Shown here piece by piece: positions 37,890-51,500 of a stretch of DNA of 64,000 bases; positions within the stretch are counted from its first letter, which is position 1; each line of letters begins with the position of its first letter. The notes beneath the pieces are model-generated. The model was not told where the DNA came from. It searched no databases and saw nothing but the letters and a program-made list of their open reading frames with translations. The position numbers were made by a program, and so were the translations under genes. The stretch spans positions 24,011,330 through 24,075,329 of the forward strand of contig JAQFVV010012396.1 of assembly GCA_028023455.1 (NCBI GenBank). Reading direction: 5' to 3'. The DNA is from Epiperipatus broadwayi. Lineage: Eukaryota > Onychophora > Udeonychophora > Euonychophora > Peripatidae.

Positions 37890-38350
37890 ATATTTTTTGA
37901 GAAGCAGTTGGCTGAGTTAGCTGCAAAGTCTGGTTTTAGTTTTTGAGAAGCAGTTCACTGAGCTGCAGAGTTGGTTTCTAAAATTATTCAAATAACCACC
38001 TTGGATTGGATGTAGGTGAAGTCAGGACAGAGGCAGTGGTCTACTGTTCACTATGCAGGAGTTAATTCATCTGAAGTCTGGATCAACTTCTAATGAGTTT
38101 ATCCTACTTAAATGTGGATAAAACAGTTTTCTGGCCTGAAGTCTACAAGTCTGAGATAGAAGGGAACTGATTCATTACCAACATTTACCTGATTATGTCT
38201 TCCTAATGATGACCATTACTTGAATTATACTTTTCCCTGTTGATGACAACAAGCCTGGATTATATTTTTCTGATGGACCAAAAACCAAGCTTACCAAGAG
38301 AAAGCTCGAAGAAATTGGTATACATATGCTACTGTTTATCTAGACATGCA
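37890..38350. other. Higher-complexity patch, possibly an LTR relic
   Basis: It begins with an imperfect 45-bp direct duplication (TTTTGAGAAGCAGTT blocks at about 37906 and 37944) and then runs 350 bases with clearly higher GC than the flanks. No frame longer than 60 codons occurs. It may be a decayed retroelement end; not recognised. Confidence 0.3.
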
Positions 38351-39059
38351 GGAAAACACAGATAAATGCATTGTATGTATATAAGTGAATTATTTTAATA
38401 TTCTTTGGTCTGAAATGATATTTTAAAATGTAGAAATATATAATATAGAACAGTATTATCTTAAATTATTAAACTATATTTTTTTAAAAAAAGAGTAATG
38501 CAAATAAATAACTCTGCTTGGATTAAAAAAAATCCGAGAGTCAGAATTAACACTTAAAAGATATTATAAAATCTTTTAGAAGCAACCTGTGATAATGCAG
38601 TCATAATTTTGTTTGAATTAAAATCAAAAAACAAATCTTTTACATTAATTTAAAAGCAGTTGATAATTAATTAATCAGTAATCAAAAAATGACCTGTCAT
38701 AAAACTGACTTCTTTTTTTTAAAGTAAAAAAAAAAAGAAAACTATAATTACTTAAAAGTAACCTGATGGAAAAAACAAATCTTTTTTAGAGTAATCAATC
38801 AGTAATAATCTCGACAAGAAATTTATATTTAAAAAAAAAAAAAGATATTAAACTATTATGAAAGAATTAAACAACACCATTTATATATTTTCAATAAAGA
38901 ATAATGGAGAAAATAACTTTTATTATTATGTCAAATTAAATGTATGATAGTGTACACATACTTTACAATGTGCACAAACATATATGTTAATTACATGGTA
39001 TAAAAATTAATAACTATTATTTTGACAAATTTAAATATATTCATGTAATAGTAAAACAC

Positions 39060-39300
39060 ATAGGTGTGTGCATATATATGTGTGTTATATGTAAACCACC
39101 ATATAGTAGCTTAAACATATAATCATGTATATAGTCATCAAATTTATTGCATTATGTGTGCATATATATGTCAATGTTTGTCAAATAGGACAAATGTAAA
39201 ATTAATCATTTTTTGTCATTATTGAATATCAATTGAAATATATTAATTGTATATTATAAATTGCGTGTCTGTGTGCATATATATGTAAACCATCATATAA
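39060..39300. repeat. Degenerate direct repeats
   Basis: GTGTGCATATATATGT occurs near 39066, 39157 and 39270. The first and third are followed by a shared TGTAAACCACCATATA-type block. This looks like an old tandem duplication of about 200 bp. Confidence 0.55.
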
Positions 39301-40140
39301 TAACTTGAATTTTGTATTAATCACATATGTAAATGTCAATATGATAATTTGTTATTATTGTATGTTAATCAAAATCAGATGGCTTAATTGATATGCATAG
39401 CCTTATTCTAGACCTTAATATCATTTTTTTATATTGTTATTAATAAATTTGAATTCAATTGTTAAAATTGTATTAAATCATCATTTCTTGGTTACATACA
39501 GTAATAGAGTTTGTGTTCTACTGAGCTGGATTCATGCATAATGGTCTGATATATGAATGGGGATTAATTTTTAGTGCTTATGTGCATACAGATGATTGAT
39601 GATGATGATCAATTGATATATCCTAGAATGACACTAAGATTATATTCTTTGAAGCCCCTGCACTATATTTTATTTAGTTTAGTCTATTAGAAATTAAGTT
39701 TATAGATGGCCAGTACATTATGGTACTAAATAGCCAGAGCTTTGATGGTGATCAGCATGTTTTAATATCCTAACATTACTGTTTTGATGATTATGTATTC
39801 TAATGGATTAGCACTTAAGTGGTGCATCCAAAGTTATGTTTAAATAATTGCCCAAGTTGGCAAAGTCTCAATAGTTAGCCTGATCTACAGAAGACCCATT
39901 TCCAATCCAGCCAGAAAATGGACTGTTGATTTATTATATTATTGATCATTCATGATGATGAATGATTATTATTTTTGAATAGTACTTATTTTTTACTTTG
40001 ACTTATTGATAATACTGGTTGATGTATGGTTAATGATAATTTTAGTTGCTCTAAGGAGTAACTGGCTGATCTCTCAGTGCTCTCAGAGATTTGTCATGAG
40101 ATATTATGACCTCTTCCTCTCTCTTTAATGCATAAAACTG

Positions 40141-40142
<2 letters not shown>

Positions 40143-40175
<33 letters not shown>
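40143..40175. repeat. (TA)n microsatellite
   Basis: About 33 bp of TA. Confidence 0.95.
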
Positions 40176-40181
<6 letters not shown>

Positions 40182-40432
40182 ATAAATATATAAAAAAAAA
40201 TAAATGTGATACTAACATTTTTTAGTATCTCTTACTTAATATCCTACTACTTCATTTACAATCATTATTTTAGTCAATTATTTTATAATCATGATATTTA
40301 TTATACTTCTTGTAAATTTTAGTTTTATATTTCGTTTACTTGGAGTTGATGATGATTTTGTCATTACCCGATGTTCACCAAAACTTTGTATCCACCTCAT
40401 TTATCCTATCCCATTATAATATAATCAAAATA

Positions 40433-40657
40433 ATCTGGAATAAACTCTATAGTATTCTATATACCTGTATAAAAAAATCAATAATAGCTATAGCCAAGTT
40501 ACAATAGCATACATGATCCTGAGTATTATTTAATGGTTAAAATATAAAAAAAACTTTTAAATGCTACTTAGGATTACGTACACTGCCATAACTTGGCTAT
40601 AGCTATTATTGTTTTTTTTATATTGGTGTATTAAATATTCTAGAGTTTATTCCAGAG
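40433..40657. mobile_element. TA-flanked fold-back MITE
   Basis: A 225-bp element made almost wholly of two inverted arms (40433-40525 and 40565-40657) with a 39-base spacer. Terminal bases are (A/C)TCTGGAATAAACTCTA. TA lies on both sides (40431-40432 and 40658-40659), matching the Tc1/mariner target duplication. The central part of each arm, CAATAATAGCTATAGCCAAG, is identical between arms. No coding capacity. Confidence 0.85.
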
Positions 40658-41469
40658 TATATATATAACATGGGTATTATCTCCTTATTTCTATTATTTA
40701 TAATCATAAAATCCATGGATATATTTAAGTTATATATATAATCAAAATTACCTCAAATTCACAGCTCAACCAGAGTAGCCAAAAAAAAAAAAAAAACTCT
40801 AAAACACTACCAATAGTTTCACTGATACAGGCAGACTTCTTAAATATAAAAAAAAAACATATTTACCCACAATTCCATTTACTTTCAATACCCTTTAATA
40901 TTAAAAGAACTTTTAAATAAGTTAATTGCTTTAGAATCAGAAATTTTTAATAATATATATATGCGTTTACAATAATATATAATAACTTTAACAAACATGT
41001 AAATAAATTACATTATTATGAAAATTCTGACTAATAGGTTGATCTTAATATAAGTAAATCCGTATTATTTGCAAGTTCATTTAAATAATTTTTTGAGAGT
41101 CTACATTATGAATTAGGATAATAATGTATTTGAACTCTTTCAAAAACTAGATTAATATTATTAGAATTACATATTTTACAGAGCCATAATTTATTTACAG
41201 GCTTACTGACATTGTTAGAAATGTGTTTGAATTATTATTTAAATCAGTAAACAGGTTCGATTAATATAAAAATAAAAACTACTCTGAATAAAATGTTTTG
41301 GTCTTTTATTTATTACAACAGGTCTGATGTGGTCATTACTTTTTTTTTTAGATCATTGGTCATTTTTATTTGACAAGTAGACTGGCATTGATATATATAT
41401 ATAAATATTTCCAATTTCTTTTAAATGATTCTCTTAAAATACTGCTTATAAAGAAACATTTTGATACTT

Positions 41470-41815
41470 GGTTGTTGAATAAGTAACAAGAAAAGACCAA
41501 ACACAAAATACATGAATGAAAAAAAAACAGTTATCACTGACATTTTAAAAAGATTAAGAAATCAATATGAAGTTAGATGTGATATAATGTTAGAGGAAAT
41601 GAGAATAGATGGCAAATGAAGTTTAAATAGGATCCCAAGAGATTGTCAAAAATCTACAAAAAGGTCAAATTTGAGATAAAAAAAATCTTAGCAGGTTTTA
41701 CTCAAAGTGAAGTTAGATATGACAAATAATAATAGGTAGACAAACGATATCTTAAAAAGGATCTTAAGAATATGAGAAGTATAACTTTGACAGAACAAAA
41801 AATCTTAGCAGTTGT
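41470..41815 (+). pseudogene. Decayed RTE 3' coding end with internal duplication (copy 3)
   Basis: Similar to 32290-32530 of copy 2: V-TD-L-KRL, then a GHI-RRDDNRW-like stretch read as EEMRIDGK, then NRIPRDCQKSTKRSN, which parallels NWIPKDCKRP. The GAAGTTAGAT...AATCTTAGCAG segment occurs twice (about 41570-41695 and 41708-41816), so the relic was tandemly duplicated after insertion. Many stops and frameshifts. Confidence 0.7.
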
Positions 41816-41899
41816 TTTTATATGTATGTATTTAATAGTGCAATCCTTAGACTATATGCAGAGTCTTTGTCAACCAAATTAACATTAAAGAAAATAAGT

Positions 41900-42659
41900 T
41901 TAAGACAAAGTATTATTTTAAAAAGGGCTGGAAAAAAAATTAGTTTCTTGTTACATTTATGCCTACTCCCAAAGATCTCATTGTAAACATTGAAATAAAA
42001 ATCGATTTTTCGAAATAGCACAATCTTATAAACTTAATAAAAATACTCATCACAAATAAATGTATTAAAAATTTTAGAAAAATTATTAAACTCAAACACT
42101 TTAGCAGAAAATACTATTTACATTAAAAAAATAAATAAGAGAAACTATTATAAGTTAATATTAATTCAAAAATTAACTCCCACAAATACAAATATGAGTA
42201 AAACATAATTATTAACAAATAAAATAGCTCAATAATATATTAGAAATTTAATTAGATAAAAAAGTATTTATTAATTAACCACATTGACTTATTAATTAGT
42301 TAATAAAAATGTAATGTGTAGTTTTTAACAACATGCAAATAAAGAATATGAAATTATAAAAAATATATATATTTCTATGCCAACATGCTTTAGGAATAAA
42401 AATGTGGCATAATATCTATGTGAGATTTGCTTTGTTATTATTTTCTGTTCCCAAAATGGCCTGGTTTCTTTTTTCAGATATCCAGCATAAAGCCATCTAA
42501 TCTAATCATTATAATAGTGGTTACTAAATTTAGTATTATATGGGATGTGAATATCTCAAATTAAACTGGATTGATCAGAAAAAACATAGATAAGCTGTAT
42601 TTAATACTAAAAATATGTTTGTAATAAATTATCATAAATAATACAAAAATATATAACAG

Positions 42660-42660
<1 letters not shown>
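41900..42660. other. AT-rich tract without recognisable gene
   Basis: Nothing supportable; ends at a TA microsatellite. Confidence 0.5.

Positions 42661-42713
<53 letters not shown>
42661..42713. repeat. (TA)n microsatellite
   Basis: 53 bp of TA. Confidence 0.97.
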
Positions 42714-42715
<2 letters not shown>

Positions 42716-42719
42716 AACC

Positions 42720-43080
42720 AGGTGGGAGAATATCATTGTGATTGTATACTTTAAAATCTTGATTTTAACTCAGGCTGCCCTTTCACTATTGCAGAAAACT
42801 GGCCCTTCAAACAGAGAAGTATAATACCACAGATAGATGAAACATCCATGGTACCTATAACCAGACCAAGGCAGTACAAAATGTAACATGTGATCACATT
42901 TTCAGGCTATAGCACTTTCATCTTCTAGATTCAATTCCCTGCCATCCAAATCATTTTATTTGTTTTGAGGCTTAACCTCAAGCACCAGCTAACCACAGGT
43001 TATATAGTCAGCATGTCCGTATGACAGGTATACAATCCAGCACTTGATATATTCCCAAGCTAGCTCCTTTTCTCAATTGT
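42720..43080. other. Higher-GC interspersed repeat relic with a B box-like motif
   Basis: This patch has clearly more G and C than its flanks. It contains TCTAGATTCAATTCCCTGCC at 42925-42944, which resembles a tRNA B box (GATTCAATTCC). It could be part of a decayed tRNA-derived SINE. No A box, tail or target duplication could be defined. Confidence 0.35.
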
Positions 43081-43084
43081 GGGG

Positions 43085-45750
43085 AGGAACTTTGACACAC
43101 TTGCTCAATACTTATAATTAACTATAACTTAACCCATTAGTGACACAGTTACAAGAGAGAGAACGGATCAGACAGTAATTAAGCAATAAAATATTTTATT
43201 TACACACACTCATCATTATAACACATTATAATATATATATGTGTGCACACATAACAATATAATAAGAATTTATGGAGGCAACATTAAAGCTTACATTGGC
43301 TGTAGCTATTAACCCTTTCAAGGTCTGCATTGTTTGATGTTTTTCTTTGTCTCACACATCAACATAAAATATATGATAAAATAATTATTACTTATCAAAA
43401 AATAATAAATTTGACTTCATTTGATAGATATTCTTGTTTACTACTAAAATAAATATTTAATGTTCACATTTTGTTTCTGTAAAAATTAAAAAAATGAGAT
43501 TGTAAAAAAAACAAAGAGTTTAGATGTCATCATTTCTAGAAAGATTTTTTTCAGTTTATAAAATCAATGAAATATTTTTTTAATTCTTATTATTTTTAAA
43601 CATCAGAATGAATAATTATTTATTTCTCTTACATCTAACAAATTATGCTTTAAAAGTTTAAAATTTTTGAATATTTACTGCATAATTATGATATTTTCAT
43701 ACTCATAGATATAAATAGATTGCTTATGGAGAAACTAAGTTTGTAAATTGCTTCAGGCTATGCTTAGATTTGCTGCTAATATAATGTTATATTTTTAAAT
43801 ATAAAGTATTTTAAGTCAAAATAAGTTATTAACAACTTATATTTCTTGATATCTAATAAATATAGTGTGAATTATTTTAAAAAAATAATCTAAAATCATA
43901 ATAAATTTGCAAATAAACAAGTTTTTGGTCATTGGAACTATTTACTTTAAACAATCTTGTAAAACACCAATTTTTTTACAGCCTTGGCAACAGACAATGG
44001 TTGAACATATCAGGGCAGAGTTGATATCTATTGTAAGAGTGGGAATTTTGACTTTCCCATCTTCTACCACAAATTTTTTAACAAAAATTTATTATAATAA
44101 AATATACCATTTTATATGCATTTTAACTTATAATACTTATGAAAGAATTACCCAGAGGGCAAATTGGTCAAAAGTCAAAATTCTGACATCCCAATAAATT
44201 GAAAGGTTAAAGTTCATTAAAGTCTTTCATTCACATATATGTACAAATATTTGGAATGGAATAATAAGAATTATATTTAGCTAGAATTTCCAGTAGCACA
44301 TCACTTTTTTGTGGATACCATTTCTTGCTTGTTTCCTGATTTGTCAATTCCCAACCAGTTGGTCTTTTTTCCATCCATGGTTTTGTTTCTTATTGAATTT
44401 CCAGTTTACAATGAAGAAGCGAGAGATATTCAGTAGTTCCCAGATTGCAAGGTGGGCATGAGTTTCAGGTGGAAAGCAACTGATGATACTAAGGGCTGGG
44501 ATTGAAGGCTAGCTACACACATTGATTGTTGCTGCATGCTTATAGGTTGGCCTTCAGTTAATATTGGTAGATGCACCTGCATGCTGGAAACCTTGGTAAC
44601 TTTTCATCATCTTTTCTTCTTTAAGTCTTTATAAGACAGCAATGTTAAATGATAATTTTTCTGTGGATGAAATAATCTAATAATGATAATGAATGAATGA
44701 ATGAATTGCTTGTTCCTTTTATATGCTTCTTTCTCATTGTTTCTATTTATCATCCTTCAATCTAATTTAATTAATTTTATATTTTCTTAATTAATTTTGT
44801 ATTCCATTTTAATCAAATATTTCAATAAAATAATGTCCATAGTCTTACCCTTTGTTTCTTTAATTAGCACAAATGGGAATTATTATTTTTTTATCAGCCA
44901 AGTAATCTTTAATGAATTGCAAATTTAAAAGTTTTTTTTTTACAAATTACATTTTTAGTTCAATTTCGTTTTTACATTTTTTTTTTTAAATTTATAAAAA
45001 AAGGTAGTTTCAATTCTTTTCTTAGAATTAATTCCCCCCTTTCTACTTGCTCTTTAACACTAAAACTTTTATTTTTTTTAAATGACAAGATGATACATTA
45101 TTTTATTTTTGCATGTTTGCATTTCAAAAAAAAAAACTCTTTAAAACATATTATAATTTATATTTTGCTTTTATTAAAACTTAATCATTTCTTTTGCATC
45201 AATTTGATCATTTATTACTAAAAGATTTCATATGTAACACAGAATATATATATGTTTTAAACCATATGTTCATTGGCAGTACAATATATATATATAAGAA
45301 ATTAAACATAAAAATTTTTTTTCAGCACATAGTTTTGTGCCCTTCTCAAATGTTAAGCATCTATTTTAATGTTAACCAATTACTGCAGATAGAAAGCTAT
45401 TGAGCATTTTATAATTGATGTAAAATAACAATAATAAAATATAACATGAATGAAAGAGAACAAAATAATGATACAAAGATTCAATAAAAGTTGGAAGAAC
45501 AAAGTAAATAACATAAAAAATTACACAATAAAGACATATGATATGTCTTTTATGCTGTTACAGAATGGTGACACTTCTTTGTTAATTTTAATAATGATAG
45601 AAAAGAAAATTATAATAAAAATATATAGTTTCTATTATGTCTTATAACATAATAAATCCACTGTAATAAATATATTTTGACAAATTTATGAAACTAAATT
45701 ATCTTTAAATTGAATATATTTGAGGGATAAATGGTAACTAATTAATAGAT
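43085..45750. other. AT-rich tract without recognisable gene
   Basis: No gene supported. 44280-44600 is higher in GC and may be an old repeat. The 96-codon frame 43907-44197 has no recognisable domain. A short GAAT repeat lies near 44689. Confidence 0.45.
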
Positions 45751-45754
45751 AGTA

Positions 45755-46300
45755 CTTAATTAGAAATTACCAACTATAAATATCTTTGTCAGATTTGGAA
45801 TATTAATCTGTCTAGAGAAAACATAGAGAATGGAATTAATCATGGAATTAAACTTGAATGAAATGTTTGTGTTTGTAAAAAAATACTTTTAAATAAATGC
45901 ATTTTATCAGTATTTATATATGAAAATGAACCGCTGACACTTAATGAAGAGCAAAATAAGATATAAACAAAACAAGTATGTTTTGAAAGATATATGGTAG
46001 GAATGACAAGAAATGGACAAATGTGAAACACATAAGTAGGAATCTAAACAGGTATCATTTACATTGCTAAAACATTTAAAAGACTGAAATGGAAATAGGA
46101 TTGATATAGTTTTAGAAAAAATTATGTTTGAATTAGTAAAATGTACATCAAAATATTATGAAAGACCTACAAATCAATCAGATGTGAGATGTGTGGATTA
46201 GTAGAAAAAGTTTGTTAGAATGATATGGAGAAGTAAGTAAAACTATGTAAAACAGAGACCTTCATCTTATAATGTACTAATAGTATTTGATAGTGATAAA
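45755..46300 (+). pseudogene. Decayed RTE 3' coding end (copy 4)
   Basis: It follows copy 2 from the Y-YLGQI block (ACTATAAATATCTTTGTCAG) through EEINH-IKL (read as ENGINHGIKLE), ENEPLTLNEEQ for the GSETWTLNRR region, MERYMVGMTR for MERCMLGITR, and on to a decayed LQWIDNG end and TTGATAGTGATAA at 46288-46300. The order and spacing are right throughout. Numerous stops and frameshifts show it is old. Confidence 0.8.
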
Positions 46301-46395
46301 CATTTTGCGATTAGTATATTTTTCTATAAGGAAAATAAAAATAAATGTATTTTTATATTTATACCTATTGACAGAAACAACTTCACTTGTGTCAT

Positions 46396-46501
<106 letters not shown>

Positions 46502-46554
46502 TTAATCGAACGATAAATTGTAAATAAATCAAAATAATAGACAACTCATTGATA

Positions 46555-47375
46555 TAAATATTTGAAAACCATGCACTCTTCACAAACCTGGAGCTTAATT
46601 GTAAATATAGAGGATTTAAACTCAGACTTTCAAGCACCCTTCAACTATTCACACTATCTCAAACAACTGATACAGATGACCACACACATGTAGAAAAAAT
46701 AAATAATCACTAATATTCATATTTCATGCTAAACCAGCACTTATCAGTTGGTCCATCATATCTCATGCACATATATAATCAGTGCTCAGTTTTATATTAA
46801 GATAACAAATCTTCACATTTTAATGGACAGGCTTCAATCTACTCCAACCTCTAACTTTTCAGCCATCCATATCATTTAAAATCGGATGATGAAAAACCCA
46901 AATCCCATGCTGATTTCAATATTATTGCCATGCCTATGTTGACCTGAAGTCACTTTGACTTCTCATGTATAGGACCTTATTCATTTAAATACATAGAAGA
47001 GGGATGGGCAGGATATAAGCTTCATATGTAAATATTTAAAATCCAGGCACTCTTCACAAACCTTGAGCTTAATTGTAAATATAGGGGTTTGATATGGATG
47101 GTTGAAAAAAGGAGGTTGGAGTAGATTGAAACTTGTCCATTAAAGTGTGAAAATTTGCTACCCTAATATAAAACTGAGCACTGATTATGGATATGTGTGG
47201 CAGATGATAATCTGGACCAACTGATGAGTGCTGATTTAGCCATGGATTACATATATTGGTGATTATTTATCTTTTCTACATGTTTGTGGACAGGTGTATC
47301 AGTTGTATGAGATAGTGTGGATAGTTGAAGAGTGCTTGAAAGTCTGAGTTCAAGTCCCCTACACTTAATTCATTG
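46555..47375. repeat. Large inverted repeat ending in tRNA-like sequence
   Basis: The arm at about 46612-46880 is repeated in inverted orientation at about 47083-47370. Examples are CTTTCAAGCACCCTTCAAC against GTTGAAGAGTGCTTGAAAG, and CAATCTACTCCAACCTC against GAGGTTGGAGTAGATTG. A separate 50-base direct repeat (GCACTCTTCACAAACC ... GAGCTTAATTGTAAATATA) lies at about 46570 and 47050. The outer right end, CTGAGTTCAAGTCCCCT, contains a B box-like motif and matches the right end of the 35.9 kb repeat. Confidence 0.8.
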
Positions 47376-47474
47376 ATATAGAACTTAATTTAATATCATC
47401 TAATTGATTTTTGGTCTTGTTTTCAAGATCCCATTTTTAAAATTTATAATTTACTAAAAAATGACTATAAGAAA

Positions 47475-47476
<2 letters not shown>

Positions 47477-47504
<28 letters not shown>
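47477..47504. repeat. (TA)n microsatellite
   Basis: Short TA tract of 28 bp, followed by a further interrupted A/T stretch. Confidence 0.9.
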
Positions 47505-47505
<1 letters not shown>

Positions 47506-48332
47506 CTGTATATATTTCACTTAATGATTTTCTTTATATATATATTTGTGTGTGTATGATCCTCATAATATTTTTAAAACGAAAAAAAAAAAACATTAAG
47601 TGATATAATTAAAACTATTTCTATGACTAAGTAAATTGAAAACAAGTATCTATTTTTTTGAAAGTACATTAATGAGATAATGTCCTGCTTAGTGCTTAAT
47701 CTTTACGTGAGCATTCACATTAGTCATCATCATCAATTTGTATCCATTACTTTTATTTACGATGAATTATTTATTATAATGATCTTAAAAAAAATATTTA
47801 AAATTTTTTTGGCCGCCATTTTGTAAGACAGATAACATGCCATAACAGAATATTTATTAAAGCTATGCCACTCTAAAGCAAAATAGTAACTTTCATGCTG
47901 AAATTATACAGTGCAGTTTATTCATAATATACTATCCAGCACACAATATTATAATGCATTTATATATAATATTTTGACTATAAACTTAAAATATGATAAA
48001 TTAATGTACAGTATTTTATTTATTTTTTGTCCATCATTCTTACAAGCCAATTAGTACTTCATTAATGACATATGTGCAGTAAAAATTTCATTGTTAATAA
48101 TTATGCAATCAAAAAATAAAAAACGTTTCATTCAATATAATAAATAATGAAATCCTATTCTGATGATGTACAACAAACCAGTATATATAAAAAGGTATTA
48201 AAATTTAATATATATAATGGTATAAAAATAGTGCACTGTACTTACTGACTTTTATAGATTAAAATTCTTAGGAATGTTATTTGGTATGTGGAAAAAATTA
48301 CAATCATCATGTTGCAATTTAGTTATCATAAT

Positions 48333-48337
<5 letters not shown>

Positions 48338-48372
<35 letters not shown>
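48338..48372. repeat. (TA)n microsatellite
   Basis: About 35 bp of TA immediately before the fold-back at 48374. Confidence 0.95.
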
Positions 48373-48373
<1 letters not shown>

Positions 48374-48375
<2 letters not shown>

Positions 48376-48542
48376 ACATATTTTGTGGGTTCATCCATGT
48401 TAAAAAATTTAAATATTAATATACCGACATTTCAACTTGATCACACAAGTCATCTACTGGATGATGACTTGTGTGATAAAGTCGAAATGTTGGTATATCA
48501 TTATTTAAATTTTTAACATGGATGAACGTGTAAAATATGTCT
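48374..48542. repeat. Large fold-back with hammerhead-like core
   Basis: Two arms of about 81-83 bases (48374-48454 and 48460-48542) are nearly perfect complements around a 5-base centre. The right arm reads CTG-G-ATGA (48457-48464), then GACTT/AAGTC (48466-48470 and 48479-48483), then GAAA (48484-48487) and GTTGGTATA. This resembles the CUGAUGA, stem II, GAAA, short stem III and cleavage-site layout of hammerhead ribozymes found in Penelope-like elements. The left arm carries the same core in reverse complement. The core has a one-base insertion, so activity is doubtful. The fold-back itself is certain; the ribozyme reading is inference. Confidence 0.5.
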
Positions 48543-48599
48543 TTTATATATGCAACCCGTGAAAATCTTCGTATCAACATATATAATTCATAGATAATG

Positions 48600-51500
48600 C
48601 AAGTAATAATAAACTTTATATGCTCAAAAAATACAAAAATTAAAATAAAAATGACACTTAATCTACTTGCATCTCAATTTGAAAACAATTCATTTGTTTC
48701 AAAATAGAGGCTGTTATCACTAATGCAAAAAAAAAAATAAATAAATACATGAGCATAAAACCAAAACTAAATTTTGGTCATATACTATTAATATTTAACT
48801 TTAAATTGTGCACAGTGTAAATATTACTTAAAATATTTGATCAATCAATTTTGATTAAAATCTTTATGAATACTAATTTCAATCAAATTGAAACTTAGAA
48901 AAGAAACTGTGAGTATAATTTTATACAGTTAATAATAAATTTTGTATGATGAAAATACAATACAAATAAATTGAACTATGTTCATACTTTCAATATTTAT
49001 TTAAATAGTTCATATCTCTTCCTTCACAGGTACTTACTCCATTATTGGAAAAATTTCTAAGTCATTTCAAAGAAAATGGCTATAGCCAAAAAAAGAGACA
49101 CACCTATCATGTTTGTACCTGTACAGTACATATTGTAAAAAAAGCTTTAAATATTGATTACAATATGCAAACACAGAATGCATTAGATATCTTTTAATTT
49201 CTTTTTTAATATGTTGGATTTTTTTAATTAACTGCACAATTGTATATAGTTCTATAATTTGGCTACTCTTACTCTGTTAATAAAGTACAAGTCTTTGTGG
49301 TACCAGTACAATTAAATGAGAAATTATTAAACATTGATTTTTTAGTTCTAAATAATTTTCATATATATTATAAAGTATTATATTTAAAAAAATAGAATTT
49401 CAGTATTGGCTTTTTTTCACACAATAGTTTACAATTTTGCGGAAAAATCCAAAAAAAAAAAGGTTAATTATGAGCCTATTTTCTTTTTGACAGTCCATTT
49501 TTCTGTACACTTGATAATGTAATATTTTTTTTTCTTCTAATGATATTGAAAACAAAGGTTTTTAAGTGTATAGCTACATACATTATCAAATGGAATCATA
49601 GCAGTAATCTATATATCAACAAATCATCAAAATATTTAAGATATACTAACTTCAACCATTAATACAGCATTTCATTAAATTTTTGTATAAAGATGCTGTC
49701 ATGGACAAGTTAACTAAGCAAAATTAATGTAACTTGATGAAAAAATAAAGATCAAAAACCTGTAATGAAGAACCTGGACATCAAACACTGAAGAAATTGA
49801 TTGTATATCATGAGACCATGAAGAGAACTTTGGAAAAATTTGACTCCAACTTACAAATGAGTGCAATTTTAGCATTTGATGTACAAAGAGAAAATCGAAA
49901 AAGCAAGTAACTATTTGTTTTACTTTTTTTTATAGAGATCATCAGACATCAACACTTGGTCTACTTTTCCATAATAACATGATTACTAAAGTATTTAAAA
50001 GATGATACACACTTAGAAACAGGAATTGATGATTCCAAAAACTGGATGATGATGACTGAAAGGATTACAAAATAGAGCCAAATTAAGTTAAGCATTGTTT
50101 TTTTTCTTTTTTTAATAGAATTGTATTATTTTGCATACATACATATTTTAAGTACATATATGCATAAAACATATAGCACATTTTACACATTCATTTATCA
50201 TACATTAGACTTTGTTAACTACAATATATACTAGGTTGTTATTTGTTAATACAATATTAACACTTTATGACATAATTTGTAACCATAGGAATGAGCTTTT
50301 TTTTCTTCATAGAAAACCATTATAATGCCTTGCCTTTTACATGATCTTGCTTTACAGTGAGTATTGGGAGAGTAATTGTTCTTGCTAAGTGGAAAAAAGA
50401 TGTATTTATAAATATTTGTACCTTTAATAAAATCTAGATATTTTTAAATATTACTTAATTGTTATATTTTAAAATATCTTGGAAGCTATATTATTTATTA
50501 TAGTGATTCTTACAAACATGGATTTTATCAAATCATTACTCTCATGGACCCTCTTAAATATAAAGAAAAATGTGCAGGTAACAGAAAAAAATAGTGCCAA
50601 ATATTTATAAAACTTTTTTGTTCATTAAATTATATGATTGCATTCTTTTGCAGTATTTGAACAACATTATTAAACATCACTTTAATGAAGCATTAAACCA
50701 TTTGTAGTCAAAGTAAATCAGAAAATATTATATACTAATTAACCTATTAAATGAACTTATAAAATACTTATTATCCAATGATAACAATAATATTTTATCT
50801 GGGATTTAATACAATTTAATTGGCTGCTTTGACCAATATACACAATCTTATATAAGTATCTATGCAATTAAAAAAGTGATAACAAAAACTGAATCATTCT
50901 TAAAATATATGATTGATTCTCTCATTTGAAATAGCAATAAATGTTGGTCAATAATTTATAAATCCAGTTAGAAATAACTTACTCCAAAATACTTAATTGG
51001 CTTTATTGTTACATAGTGATACCTACCAACAAAAAAAAAAGACAATTTAAAATAACTTCTAATATATAGCTATTATATGTACTCTTAATATCAGTAATAA
51101 TGATTTTCCTATATGCAATGCAATTTTTTTTTGTAACTCTGTTTCCTCCATTATTGGAATACTGAGATCAACCTTACAACATTTATCAGTCTTGCATTAA
51201 GATAATTCACTGATCACAAAATGTGGCTTATAGATTCAATAATCTAATAAAGATTAAAAGCTGATTTTTCTGAAAGATAATTTAGGATAAATCATTTAAG
51301 GCAATTATAATTTTCAACTGCTCTATTTTTAACATTCCCAAAAGCTATTATTTAACTCAATTACCAATATTTGTTTACTCTTTTATGAAAATGCACTTTA
51401 ACTTGTCTACACTCTTCATTAATCAATACACATATTATCATTAAATTAATTATTAATATATAATTAATATTTTAAAAAAAAAACACTGTGGCCATTACTT

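Noticed and set aside
43907-44197. 96-codon open frame as a gene
   Set aside because: No domain, no promoter, composition typical of AT-rich non-coding DNA.
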